Source of the DNA: an uncultured Kiritimatiellota bacterium
GTDB lineage: Bacteria > Verrucomicrobiota > Kiritimatiellia > RFP12 > UBA1067
Direction of reading: 5' to 3'
Assembly (NCBI GenBank): GCA_934654805.1
Contig: CAKUGW010000119.1
Coordinates: 1 to 9,208, forward strand
Length of the DNA stretch: 9,208 nucleotides
The notes under the pieces were generated by a model. That model saw nothing but the letters and a program-made list of their open reading frames with translations. It had not been told where the DNA came from and ran no database searches. Below, in pieces: positions 1 through 5,882 of the stretch (position 1 is the stretch's first letter; each line of letters starts with the position of its first letter). Made by a program: the position numbers and the translations under genes.

Positions 1-603
1 CGCGAAGCGGCGGCGCAAGCCGCCCGTGGCCCGCCGGAGCCGACAGTCGCACGGGAGGAGCGAAGGGATCGCCTGTCGCCTCGGCTTTCTCGCTTGCGGA
101 AGCGCATTCTGCCGAGGGGAATGGGTAGGTCCTTCGGACATTGCTTCGCAATCGGCCGCGTCTGGTTTGCTGACGTGCGGCGACAGGTGCGACTCCCGGA
201 GCGACCCGGATCGAGGCCGCAGGCCGACATAGACGGAGCGCAGCGACGTCCGCGCGGGCGATCTGTCGGGCCGAAGGGCCAAGATCCGAACGACTGTCGC
301 GCAGAGAGCTGCCCGCAGCGCGCCGTTCGTCCGCACCGACTGTCGCGCAGAGAGTTGCCCGCAGCGCGCCGTTCGTCCGCACCGACTGTCGTGCAGAGAG
401 AGGGTAGCCACGCCCCCTTGGCCTCAACTGCCGCGTTCTCCTTGAGGGAGTCGAGCAGCACGAAGTCCGCCGTCCCCACGTCCACAACCGAGACGAAGCG
501 CCCTCTGTTCCTTCTGTTCCGTTTTCGTGTCTTTTCATGCGGCCATGACATCAAACGCGACGGGGCCCGTCAACCCCGCCACGGACGACAGCGCGGCGGA
601 CGG
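1..603. other. Gene-poor, repeat-bearing GC-rich region
   Basis: No recognisable gene lies here. The minus strand is open without a stop from an ATG at 549-551 to the window edge (about 183 codons). Its translation is rich in Arg, Cys and Ser and resembles no family I know, and part of it is made by a 46-bp tandem repeat, so the openness is probably a by-product of high GC. A stretch around 430-475 reads on the minus strand as a more protein-like segment (VDVGTADFVLLDSLKENAA), which could be a remnant or a real small gene. The motif CGACAGTCG at 41-49 is the inverted form of the repeat start at 291. The segments at 41-71 and 181-213 look like diverged copies of each other. I see no promoter and no convincing terminator for the upstream genes here. 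Confidence 0.5.
291..400. repeat. 46-bp tandem repeat, 2 full copies plus a partial
   Basis: Copies span 291-336 and 337-382, with a partial third copy at 383-400. The two full copies differ at one position only (c at 309, t at 355). The partial copy differs from copy 2 at position 392 and then diverges from 401. Each unit begins CGACTGTCG and contains GCAGCGCGCC. The unit length is not a multiple of three, so copies are read in different frames, which argues against the repeat being part of a protein domain. It could be an intergenic repeat element or a local duplication. Confidence 0.85.
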
Positions 604-966
604 CTACAGCCGGTAGTCCTGCATGAAGACGCCGAACTTGCGCTGGCGCTCGGCCAGCTCGTCGCCGGCGGGCGGCGCGGCGGGACGGTCGGCCGCGCGC
701 AGCTCGTCCGTCGCGGCCCGGAAGTCGAACGCGGCCTCGTCGTCCTCGATCGGCGGCAGCCCGCGCCGGCGCAGCTCCTCGTTGACGACGAGCAGCTGGT
801 CGCGCGTGACCCTGAAGCCCAGCACCTGCTCGCGCGTGAGCCCCTGGCTCGCGAGCAGCCGATCCGTCTCGGCGATCCGGAGCCGCGCCTGCTCGACCAG
901 GGCCTCCGAGTCGGCGATCGTCTTGCGGATCCCGGCGAGATAGTCCTTCACTTCAGCCTCGTTCAC
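604..966 (-). CDS. Small coiled-coil protein coupled to sctT (T3SS-associated, unknown)
   Basis: This encodes 120 residues. The GTG start (964-966) overlaps the TGA stop of sctT as GTGA and is preceded by a perfect GGAGGT at 972-977, 5 nt away. That fixes the start and indicates translational coupling. Residues about 1-70 are predicted helix with heptad-like spacing (KDYLAGIRKTIADSEALVEQ, then RLRIAETDRLLASQ). An acidic stretch follows (IEDDEAAFDF, 73-82), then a Pro/Ala-rich linker (94-101) and a short C-terminal segment ending FGVFMQDYRL. It has no signal peptide or membrane segment. I do not recognise the family. The size, charge and tight coupling to an export-gate gene fit a cytosolic accessory such as a chaperone or a stalk-like SctO/FliJ-type protein, but that is inference from position and helix content. 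sctU, which often follows sctT, is not here. Confidence 0.75.
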   Translation of the reverse strand: MNEAEVKDYLAGIRKTIADSEALVEQARLRIAETDRLLASQGLTREQVLGFRVTRDQLLVVNEELRRRGLPPIEDDEAAFDFRAATDELRAADRPAAPPAGDELAERQRKFGVFMQDYRL

Positions 967-1751
967 GTCGCACCTCCGATGAGCAGCCTGACGGGCGCCA
1001 GGATGTCGCTTTCCTTCGTGTACATGAGCCGGTCGATGACGAACGGCAGGTAGATGACGAGCATCGCGACGCCCAGCGCGCTCTTCACCGGCATCGACAG
1101 GAAGAAGACGTTCAGCTGCGGCGCCGTGCGGTTGACGAAGCCGAGGCCGACCGTCGCCAGGAACATGAGGATCACGACCGGCGCGCTGATGACCACGGTC
1201 GCCTTCAGCATGCCGTCCAGCGTCCCCAGCATCTTCTCCGGCGCGTGCGGATGGAACGACACCCAGTCGCCGAAGACCGGCCAGAGCGTGTAGCTCGCGT
1301 AGAGCGCGCCCAGAAGCAGCAGCACGGCCCCCGAGACGAAGAAGACGGCCGTGACGAGCTGCGTGAAGAAGAGGCCCGTCGTCGAGACCTGCGCCCCCGA
1401 CAGCGGCGAATAGACCTCGCCCATCGTCGCGCCGCGCTGGTTGTCGATCAGGTTGCCGACGTTCTCCGCCACCCAGAACGGAATCGCCGAGAAGAAGCCG
1501 ATCAGGAAGCCGACCAGGGCCTCCTTCACCGCGAGCAGCGCAAGCAGCGCCCACGAGACGCCCGCCGCCGGCATCGTCCGCTGGACGACGGGCACGACGA
1601 GAAACGCGAACGAGAGGATGACAAGCCGCCGCGCGAGGCCGGAGATCATCCCCTCGCCAAAGGCCGGGCAGACGAGCAGGGCGGCGCCGATCCGCACCGC
1701 CGACAGCGCAAAGGCCGTGACCCAGCACCCGAACTCGCCGTAGCCGCTCAA
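963..1751 (-). CDS. sctT: Type III secretion export-gate protein SctT (YscT/HrcT/SpaR family)
   Basis: This inner-membrane protein of 262 residues belongs to the SctT/FliR family. In the secretion apparatus it assembles with SctR and SctS into the export gate through which unfolded substrates pass. Visible marks are RIGAALLVCPAFGEG near residue 20, the hallmark IDNQRGA at 102-108, which distinguishes non-flagellar SctT from flagellar FliR, and PQLNVFFLSMPVKS at 211-224. Hydrophobic segments lie near 12-31, 41-57, 67-95, 127-152, 184-206 and 225-241. The start is TTG at 1749-1751. An in-frame TGA, the stop of the upstream gene, lies only 15 nt before it, so no longer start is possible. No Shine-Dalgarno sequence is visible, which suggests coupling to the upstream gene. 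The usual partners sctR, sctS and sctU are absent from the window. The family call is firm, the exact start less so. Confidence 0.93.
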   Translation of the reverse strand: MSGYGEFGCWVTAFALSAVRIGAALLVCPAFGEGMISGLARRLVILSFAFLVVPVVQRTMPAAGVSWALLALLAVKEALVGFLIGFFSAIPFWVAENVGNLIDNQRGATMGEVYSPLSGAQVSTTGLFFTQLVTAVFFVSGAVLLLLGALYASYTLWPVFGDWVSFHPHAPEKMLGTLDGMLKATVVISAPVVILMFLATVGLGFVNRTAPQLNVFFLSMPVKSALGVAMLVIYLPFVIDRLMYTKESDILAPVRLLIGGAT

Positions 1752-1766
1752 CGCGCCGAACCGGAA

Positions 1767-2381
1767 TCAGAGGTTGTTCACGTTGCCCGTCATCACCGTG
1801 TAGAGGGACTTCAGGACGTTCGAGACGAGCGAGTAGGTGTCGTCGCGCTTGGAGGTCAGCGACTGGATGTCGATGAGCTTCTCCTGGCTGATCGTGTTGA
1901 GCGAGTCCATCTGCTCCTCGGTCTTCTGCATGATCTCGTCGACCTCGTCGGGCGACCAGCTCGTCTGGGACGCGCTCATCCCGATGTCCGAGAGGAACTG
2001 CGCCCGCTTCGTGGCGTCGCCGAACGCGGCGTAGAGGTCCGGGTAGGCGGCCGCGTTCGCGCTGATGACCGCCAGCGTCAGCGTCGCGTTCGGGTTGTCC
2101 TTCTGCCAGTTCGCGAGATCCGCCTCGACCCGCGAGTAGCGGTCGAGCCGGTCGGTCGTCTCCGCCATCTCCTCCATCTCGACGAGGATCTTGCTTTCGA
2201 GTTCGGTCGCGCGGCTCAGGCAGACGGCCATCACGAGCTGGCCGACCGACATCGGACGCAGCGAGCCGTCCGCGTTCGTGACGCCTTCGAGCGTGTAGAC
2301 GTTCGCGGCGAGAAGAGCCCCCGTCTCGGGGCTCTTCATGGAGAGGCTGATCGGCTTGGTGTCGAAGAAAGTCGTGGACAT
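1767..2381 (-). CDS. EspA/SseB-like T3SS filament or translocator protein, paralogue 1
   Basis: This encodes 204 residues with no signal peptide. The N-terminal 30 residues are Ser/Thr-rich, as is common in T3SS substrates. A hydrophobic helix motif follows (VGQLVMAVCLSRATELE, 46-62), then a charged helix (63-95), a variable middle (96-145) and a C-terminal amphipathic helix (IDIQSLTSKRDDTYSLVSNV, 170-189) ending in NNL. The order of hydrophobic helix, charged helix, variable region and C-terminal coiled coil matches the EspA/SseB family, whose C-terminal helices polymerise into the extracellular filament. Sequence identity to EspA is low, so the assignment rests on architecture and on the neighbouring sctT. 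The two upstream genes are paralogues. The ATG has an AGGGAG at 2390-2395, 8 nt away. The protein is probably secreted by the SctT-containing apparatus. Confidence 0.7.
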   Translation of the reverse strand: MSTTFFDTKPISLSMKSPETGALLAANVYTLEGVTNADGSLRPMSVGQLVMAVCLSRATELESKILVEMEEMAETTDRLDRYSRVEADLANWQKDNPNATLTLAVISANAAAYPDLYAAFGDATKRAQFLSDIGMSASQTSWSPDEVDEIMQKTEEQMDSLNTISQEKLIDIQSLTSKRDDTYSLVSNVLKSLYTVMTGNVNNL

Positions 2382-2400
2382 GTCGTTTTCTCCCTGTAAA

Positions 2401-2967
2401 TCAGAAGTTGCTCGCCGTCAGGCTCATCGTCGTGCCGAGCTTCTTGACCGTCGAGGCGGAGGCGTTGTAGGTCGCGTCGCGGCGCGAGAGGAGCGACTGC
2501 AGCGCGATCATCTGCTCCTGGTTGCTCGTCGAGGCCGCACTCATCGCGTCCGTGAGCTGGCGGTAGAGGCGCGTGCGGTCGTCCGCCGTCTTCAGCCGCG
2601 CCGGCACGGCGTCGTAGCCGAGGCCGACCTCCCGCGCGAGGAAGTCGCGGTAGGTCGTCACCGTCGGGACCTTCGTCGGCACGTAGGACGAGCGCGAGAG
2701 GTTCAGCGTCGCGTTCAGGGAACTGCGGCTCAGGACGCTCTCGCCGACCTCGGCCAGGACCTGCAGCCAGGCCGCCGAGGCGTTGATCTCGTTCATCTTC
2801 AGGACGCTCTGGCTCTCGATGACCGAGGCCCGGCGGATGCAGACGGCCATCATCAGCTGGCCGAGCGTCAGTCCCTCGGCGCCGTGGAAGGCGTAGAGGT
2901 CGATCTCGTTCGCGCCCTCCGGCGCATAGGCGTTGACGCCGATCTTCTCGACTTGGATTGCGGACAT
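2401..2967 (-). CDS. EspA/SseB-like T3SS filament or translocator protein, paralogue 2
   Basis: This 188-residue protein is paralogous to its downstream neighbour. It shares the N-terminal motif LGQLMMAVCIRRASVIE (35-51), in which the G-Q-L-x-M-A-V-C core matches paralogue 1, and the C-terminal motif MIALQSLLSRRDATYNASAS (153-172). Between them, a helix with KMNEINASAAWLQVLAEVGE (57-76) recalls the KFADMNEAS segment of EspA, and LNATLNLS (84-91) resembles NATLTLA in paralogue 1. There is no signal peptide, which fits a T3SS substrate. The start lies just past the stop of the upstream gene (5 nt between), with an AAGGG only 3 nt from the ATG, so expression is probably coupled. Function as a filament or tip subunit is inferred; a dedicated chaperone is a less likely alternative. 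Confidence 0.68.
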   Translation of the reverse strand: MSAIQVEKIGVNAYAPEGANEIDLYAFHGAEGLTLGQLMMAVCIRRASVIESQSVLKMNEINASAAWLQVLAEVGESVLSRSSLNATLNLSRSSYVPTKVPTVTTYRDFLAREVGLGYDAVPARLKTADDRTRLYRQLTDAMSAASTSNQEQMIALQSLLSRRDATYNASASTVKKLGTTMSLTASNF

Positions 2968-2972
2968 GGCCC

Positions 2973-3524
2973 TTACATGTTCTTGATGGTGTTCGCGCGC
3001 GTGTCGCCGACCGCCTGCATGAGCGAGGTCGCCGTCGAGTACGACTCGTCGCGCTTGTCGACGAGGGACTGCAGGCGCGTCATGTCCTTCGAGCTCGCGT
3101 TGTTCAGCGAGTCGAGCTCCGTCTTGAGCATCTGCTGGTAGTACTCGGCGGTGGACTTGTTCATGGTCAGCGTGCCGCCGACCGTGCCGCCCGTGTAGCC
3201 GACCAGGCCGAGCCCGGCCTTCGCCTCGGCCGTCAGCGCGAGGGTCGACGTCTTGTTGCCGGTGTCGTCGGCGTCGGTGAACTTGGCCTGGATGTCCGCG
3301 ACGATGGCGAGCGCGGCGCCAAGGCTATCGAGCTTGCGGTTGCGCGTCGACATGCGCGTCGACATCGGCTCGATCTCCTTCTCGACCGTCGCCGCGCGCT
3401 GCTCCGAGACCTTGACCAGGAGATCCTGGAAATCGACGCGCCGGCCGTTCAGCTCGTAGTCCACGACCTGGACGCCCCACGCCTTGAGATTATCGCTGTT
3501 CACTTCGATCTTCGCAATCGCCAT
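2973..3524 (-). CDS. EspA/SseB-like T3SS-associated protein, divergent paralogue 3
   Basis: This 183-residue protein is the first gene of the T3SS-like block. It keeps the C-terminal helix motif of the other two (MTRLQSLVDKRDESYSTATS, 148-167, followed by LMQAV), but its N-terminal motif is much more polar (FQDLLVKVSEQRAATVE, 32-48) and lacks the GQLxMAVC core. The middle has a Gly/Thr-rich loop (GYTGGTVGGTLT, 109-120). It has no signal peptide, no membrane segment and no cysteine. The ATG has GGAGGG at 3533-3538, 8 nt away. Because the shared C-terminal helix is the likely oligomerisation element, this may be a heterologous filament subunit or an assembly partner of the other two. The role is inferred and I cannot name a specific orthologue. 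Confidence 0.65.
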   Translation of the reverse strand: MAIAKIEVNSDNLKAWGVQVVDYELNGRRVDFQDLLVKVSEQRAATVEKEIEPMSTRMSTRNRKLDSLGAALAIVADIQAKFTDADDTGNKTSTLALTAEAKAGLGLVGYTGGTVGGTLTMNKSTAEYYQQMLKTELDSLNNASSKDMTRLQSLVDKRDESYSTATSLMQAVGDTRANTIKNM

Positions 3525-3576
3525 CTTCTTTGCCCTCCACTGTCAACGTTACGCGCGCGCACGGACAAGGTTACGT

Positions 3577-5181
3577 TCACTTGCGCTTCGCGAGCATCTC
3601 GTGGTACTCGGAGTACGAGCCCTCGAACCACGTCGTCCTGCCCTTGCCCTCGAACGCGAGGATGTGCGTCGCGATGCGGTCGAGGAACCAGCGGTCGTGC
3701 GAGACGACCATCACGCAGCCGCCGAACTCCTGCAGGCCCTCCTCCAGCGAGCGCAGCGTCGCGACGTCGAGGTCGTTCGTCGGCTCGTCGAGCAGGAGCA
3801 GGTTGCCGCCCGCCGCCAGCAGCTTCGCGAGGTGCACGCGGTTGCGCTCGCCGCCGGAGAGGACGCCGACCTTCTTCTGCTGCTCCGGCCCGCGGAAGTT
3901 GAAACGGCTGCAGTAGGCGCGGCCGTTCATGAGCGTCGTCCCGGCGAGCTTCACGAACTCGCCGCCGCCCGTGATCGCCTCGTAGACCGTCTCGTCCGGC
4001 TTGAGCTCCGAGCGCGTCTGGTCCACGTAGGAGAGCTTCACCGTGTCGCCGACCGTGAACGTGCCCGCGAGCGGCTTCAGGCTGCCCGTGATGAGCTTGA
4101 AGAGCGTCGTCTTGCCGGCGCCGTTCGCGCCGATGACGCCGACGATGCCGCCGCGCGGCAGGTCGAAGTTGAGGTCGTCGTAGAGGACCTGGCCGTCGAA
4201 GCCCATCTTGACGTGCTCGGCGCGGACGACGAGGTTGCCGAGGCGCGGGCCCGGCGGGATGCGGATGACGAGGTCGTCCTCGCGCGTCGAGACCTCCTGC
4301 TTCTGCAGCTCCTCGTAGCGCTCGACGCGGGCCTTCGCCTTCGCGTGGCGTCCCGACGGGTTCGTCTGGATCCACTTGAGCTCGTTCTCCAGGAGCTTCT
4401 GGCGCGACTTCTCGACCTTCGCCTCGCGCTGGAGCATCGCCTCCTTCTGCTTGAGCCATTCCTCGTAGTTGCCCTTGTAGGGATAGCAGACGCCGTGGTC
4501 GAGCTCGAGGATCCAGTCCGTGACGTCGGAGAGGAAGTAGCGGTCGTGCGTGACGACGATGAGCGTGCCCTTGAACGTCTTCAGGTACGCCTCCAGCCGG
4601 AACGTCGTCTCGGCGTCGAGGTGGTTCGTCGGCTCGTCGAGGAGGAGGACGTCGGGATTCGAGAGCAGGAGCCGCGCGATCGCGACGCGGCGGCGCTCGC
4701 CGCCCGAGAGGACGCCCACCTTCTTGTCGCCCGCCGGGCAACAGAGGTCGGCCATGCGCCGCTCGACGAGGTTCTCGAGGTTCCAGTAGTCGTTCGCGTC
4801 GATGACCGCCTGCAGGCGCTCCATCTCGGCGGCCGCCTTCGGGTCGTCGAGCTCGCAGCAGAGGTCTTCGTAGCGCGTCACCATCGCCTGCGCGTCGGCG
4901 ACGCCCTCCATCACCGTCTCGAGGACGGTCTTCCCGTCGTCCAGCGCCGGCTCCTGCGGCAGGTAGCCGACCTTCGTGCCCTTCGCGACCTGCACCGTGC
5001 CCATGAGCTCGGTGTCGAGGCCCGCGAGGATCTTCAGGAGCGACGACTTGCCCGCGCCGTTGCCGCCGATGACGCCGATGTGCGCCCCGTAGAAGAAGGA
5101 GAGGTTGACGTCCTTCAGGATCGTCTTCGTGCCCTGCTGCTTCGTGACGTCGATGAGCGAGAACTGGTATTCGCCCGCCAT
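3577..5181 (-). CDS. ettA: Energy-dependent translational throttle protein EttA (ABC-F)
   Basis: This soluble ABC-F ATPase of 534 residues acts on the ribosome. In E. coli, EttA binds the E site and gates the first elongation step according to ATP/ADP level. It has two ABC domains: Walker A GGNGAGKSS (39-47), signature LSGGERRR (158-165), Walker B DVLLLDEP (177-184) and switch His212; then GANGAGKTT (351-359), LSGGERNR (441-448), LLLLDEPTND (461-470) and SHDRWFLD (494-501). The interdomain linker (about 230-315) carries the EttA-type IPPGPRLG at 308-315. An arm insertion sits at about 95-140. E. coli EttA has 555 residues, so this one is slightly short at the C terminus. Odd feature: paired cysteines, DLCC, at 106-109 and 145-148, flanking the arm. 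It begins 30 nt after the fucU stop with a modest AAAGGC site and may be co-transcribed with fucU. No terminator separates it from the T3SS-like block 52 bp downstream. Confidence 0.96.
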   Translation of the reverse strand: MAGEYQFSLIDVTKQQGTKTILKDVNLSFFYGAHIGVIGGNGAGKSSLLKILAGLDTELMGTVQVAKGTKVGYLPQEPALDDGKTVLETVMEGVADAQAMVTRYEDLCCELDDPKAAAEMERLQAVIDANDYWNLENLVERRMADLCCPAGDKKVGVLSGGERRRVAIARLLLSNPDVLLLDEPTNHLDAETTFRLEAYLKTFKGTLIVVTHDRYFLSDVTDWILELDHGVCYPYKGNYEEWLKQKEAMLQREAKVEKSRQKLLENELKWIQTNPSGRHAKAKARVERYEELQKQEVSTREDDLVIRIPPGPRLGNLVVRAEHVKMGFDGQVLYDDLNFDLPRGGIVGVIGANGAGKTTLFKLITGSLKPLAGTFTVGDTVKLSYVDQTRSELKPDETVYEAITGGGEFVKLAGTTLMNGRAYCSRFNFRGPEQQKKVGVLSGGERNRVHLAKLLAAGGNLLLLDEPTNDLDVATLRSLEEGLQEFGGCVMVVSHDRWFLDRIATHILAFEGKGRTTWFEGSYSEYHEMLAKRK

Positions 5182-5211
5182 GTCTTTGCCTTTCTGCCTG
5201 AAAACCGCCCG

Positions 5212-5826
5212 TCAGGCCTGAACCGGCGTCACGCCCTTCTTGAGGATGACGTTGCCGTACTTGCGCGTCTCGCCCGTGAGGACGATCGCATACGCCCTCT
5301 TCGCGCGCTCGTAGAACGCATACCGCTCAATCTGCTCGATCGGGCCGTCGTACCGGAGCGCGGCGCGATAGGCCTTCTCGACCGCCGGGTCGAGCGTGTC
5401 GCCCTTCACGGCCTCCATCATGACGACGGGCGTGGCGTAGCTGTCGAGCTCGAAGAGCGGAATGACGCCCGCCAGCAGCCTGTCCGCCGCGAGGCCGTCC
5501 GCCCGCAGCACGAGCGCACCGGCGCGCCCGAACGCATGGGCCGGGAAATGCGCGTCCGAGAAGACGATCTCGTCGCCGTGGCCCATCTCGGCCAGCGCCT
5601 TGAGAAGCTCCGGCGAGACGACCGGAGAAATGCCCTTCAGCATACCTGTTTCTTTCCTTTCCTTGTCTTTTCCGTTTTCTCCATAAAACCCAGCCTTCGG
5701 CCCCATGCACCCGGCCAGGACTGTCGCAGACGCCCCGACCGCGAACGCGCGCCGCGTTACCGTCAGCCGCACGCCGTCAGTGCCCAGGCCAGCCTTCAAC
5801 CGCCATGCCCGATTCGGGATCGCCAT
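5212..5826 (-). CDS. fucU: L-fucose mutarotase FucU with in-frame Tat/lipoprotein-type leader
   Basis: Residues 62-204 (143 residues from an internal ATG at 5641-5643) are a full FucU of the RbsD/FucU family, which interconverts the anomers of L-fucose. They show MLKGISPVVSPELLKALAEM, then GHGDEIVFSDAHFPAH with the catalytic-type His, IPLFELDSYATP, RYAFYERAKRAYAIVLTGE and KYGNVILKKGVTP. E. coli FucU is 140 residues and cytosolic. Here the frame continues 61 codons upstream with high third-position GC and encodes TRRAFAV (24-30) followed by a short hydrophobic stretch and LAGC (37-40), a Tat motif plus lipobox, then a charged linker. The upstream ATG at 5826 has AAGGA at exactly 8 nt (5835-5839), like other genes here, and lies about 40 nt below the predicted transcription start. 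The internal ATG has a purine-rich site at 11 nt. I annotate the long form; both products are possible. Confidence 0.85.
   Translation of the reverse strand: MAIPNRAWRLKAGLGTDGVRLTVTRRAFAVGASATVLAGCMGPKAGFYGENGKDKERKETGMLKGISPVVSPELLKALAEMGHGDEIVFSDAHFPAHAFGRAGALVLRADGLAADRLLAGVIPLFELDSYATPVVMMEAVKGDTLDPAVEKAYRAALRYDGPIEQIERYAFYERAKRAYAIVLTGETRKYGNVILKKGVTPVQA
5641..5665 (-). promoter_or_regulatory. Internal start of fucU with purine-rich ribosome-binding region
   Basis: An ATG at 5641-5643 marks the conserved N terminus of the FucU family (MLKxISP). It is preceded on the minus strand by two overlapping AAGGA-type sites, the nearer at 5655-5659 with 11-nt spacing. This would give the ordinary cytosolic 143-residue enzyme, independently of the upstream start at 5826. 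Confidence 0.6.
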
Positions 5827-5873
5827 CTTGGTTTTCCTTTTCCAGTTGTGCCTTCGGGAGAACAGACTGCCGT

Positions 5874-5882
5874 ATTATAGCA
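5874..5882 (-). promoter_or_regulatory. Extended -10 promoter of fucU, overlapping the rluA-family stop
   Basis: On the minus strand this reads TGCTATAAT, a perfect extended -10 (TGnTATAAT). The hexamer at 5874-5879 covers the TAA stop of the upstream pseudouridine synthase gene (5875-5877). No good -35 is visible at 17 nt (5897-5902), as is usual for extended -10 promoters. Transcription would begin near 5867 and leave about 40 nt of leader before the ATG at 5826. Confidence 0.7.

Noticed and set aside
291..400. CRISPR array
   Set aside because: The repeats are directly adjacent with no spacers, so this is a simple tandem repeat.
559..571. Palindrome GACGGGGCCCGTC as terminator of the T3SS-like block
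   Set aside because: The arms leave almost no loop and no T-run follows on the minus strand.
963..1751. Flagellar FliR instead of SctT
   Set aside because: The IDNQRGA motif and the following sequence match the non-flagellar SctT branch, and the neighbours are EspA-like rather than flagellar genes.
3540..3545. TTGACA on the minus strand upstream of the first T3SS-like gene, a possible -35 box
   Set aside because: A -10 at the proper spacing would fall inside the start codon region (about 3517-3522) and none is present, so it cannot drive this gene.
94..3902. Long plus-strand open frames opposite the T3SS-like block
   Set aside because: They lie antisense to genes with recognisable motifs and good ribosome-binding sites, are Arg/Ala-rich and match no family. 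High GC content makes such shadows common.
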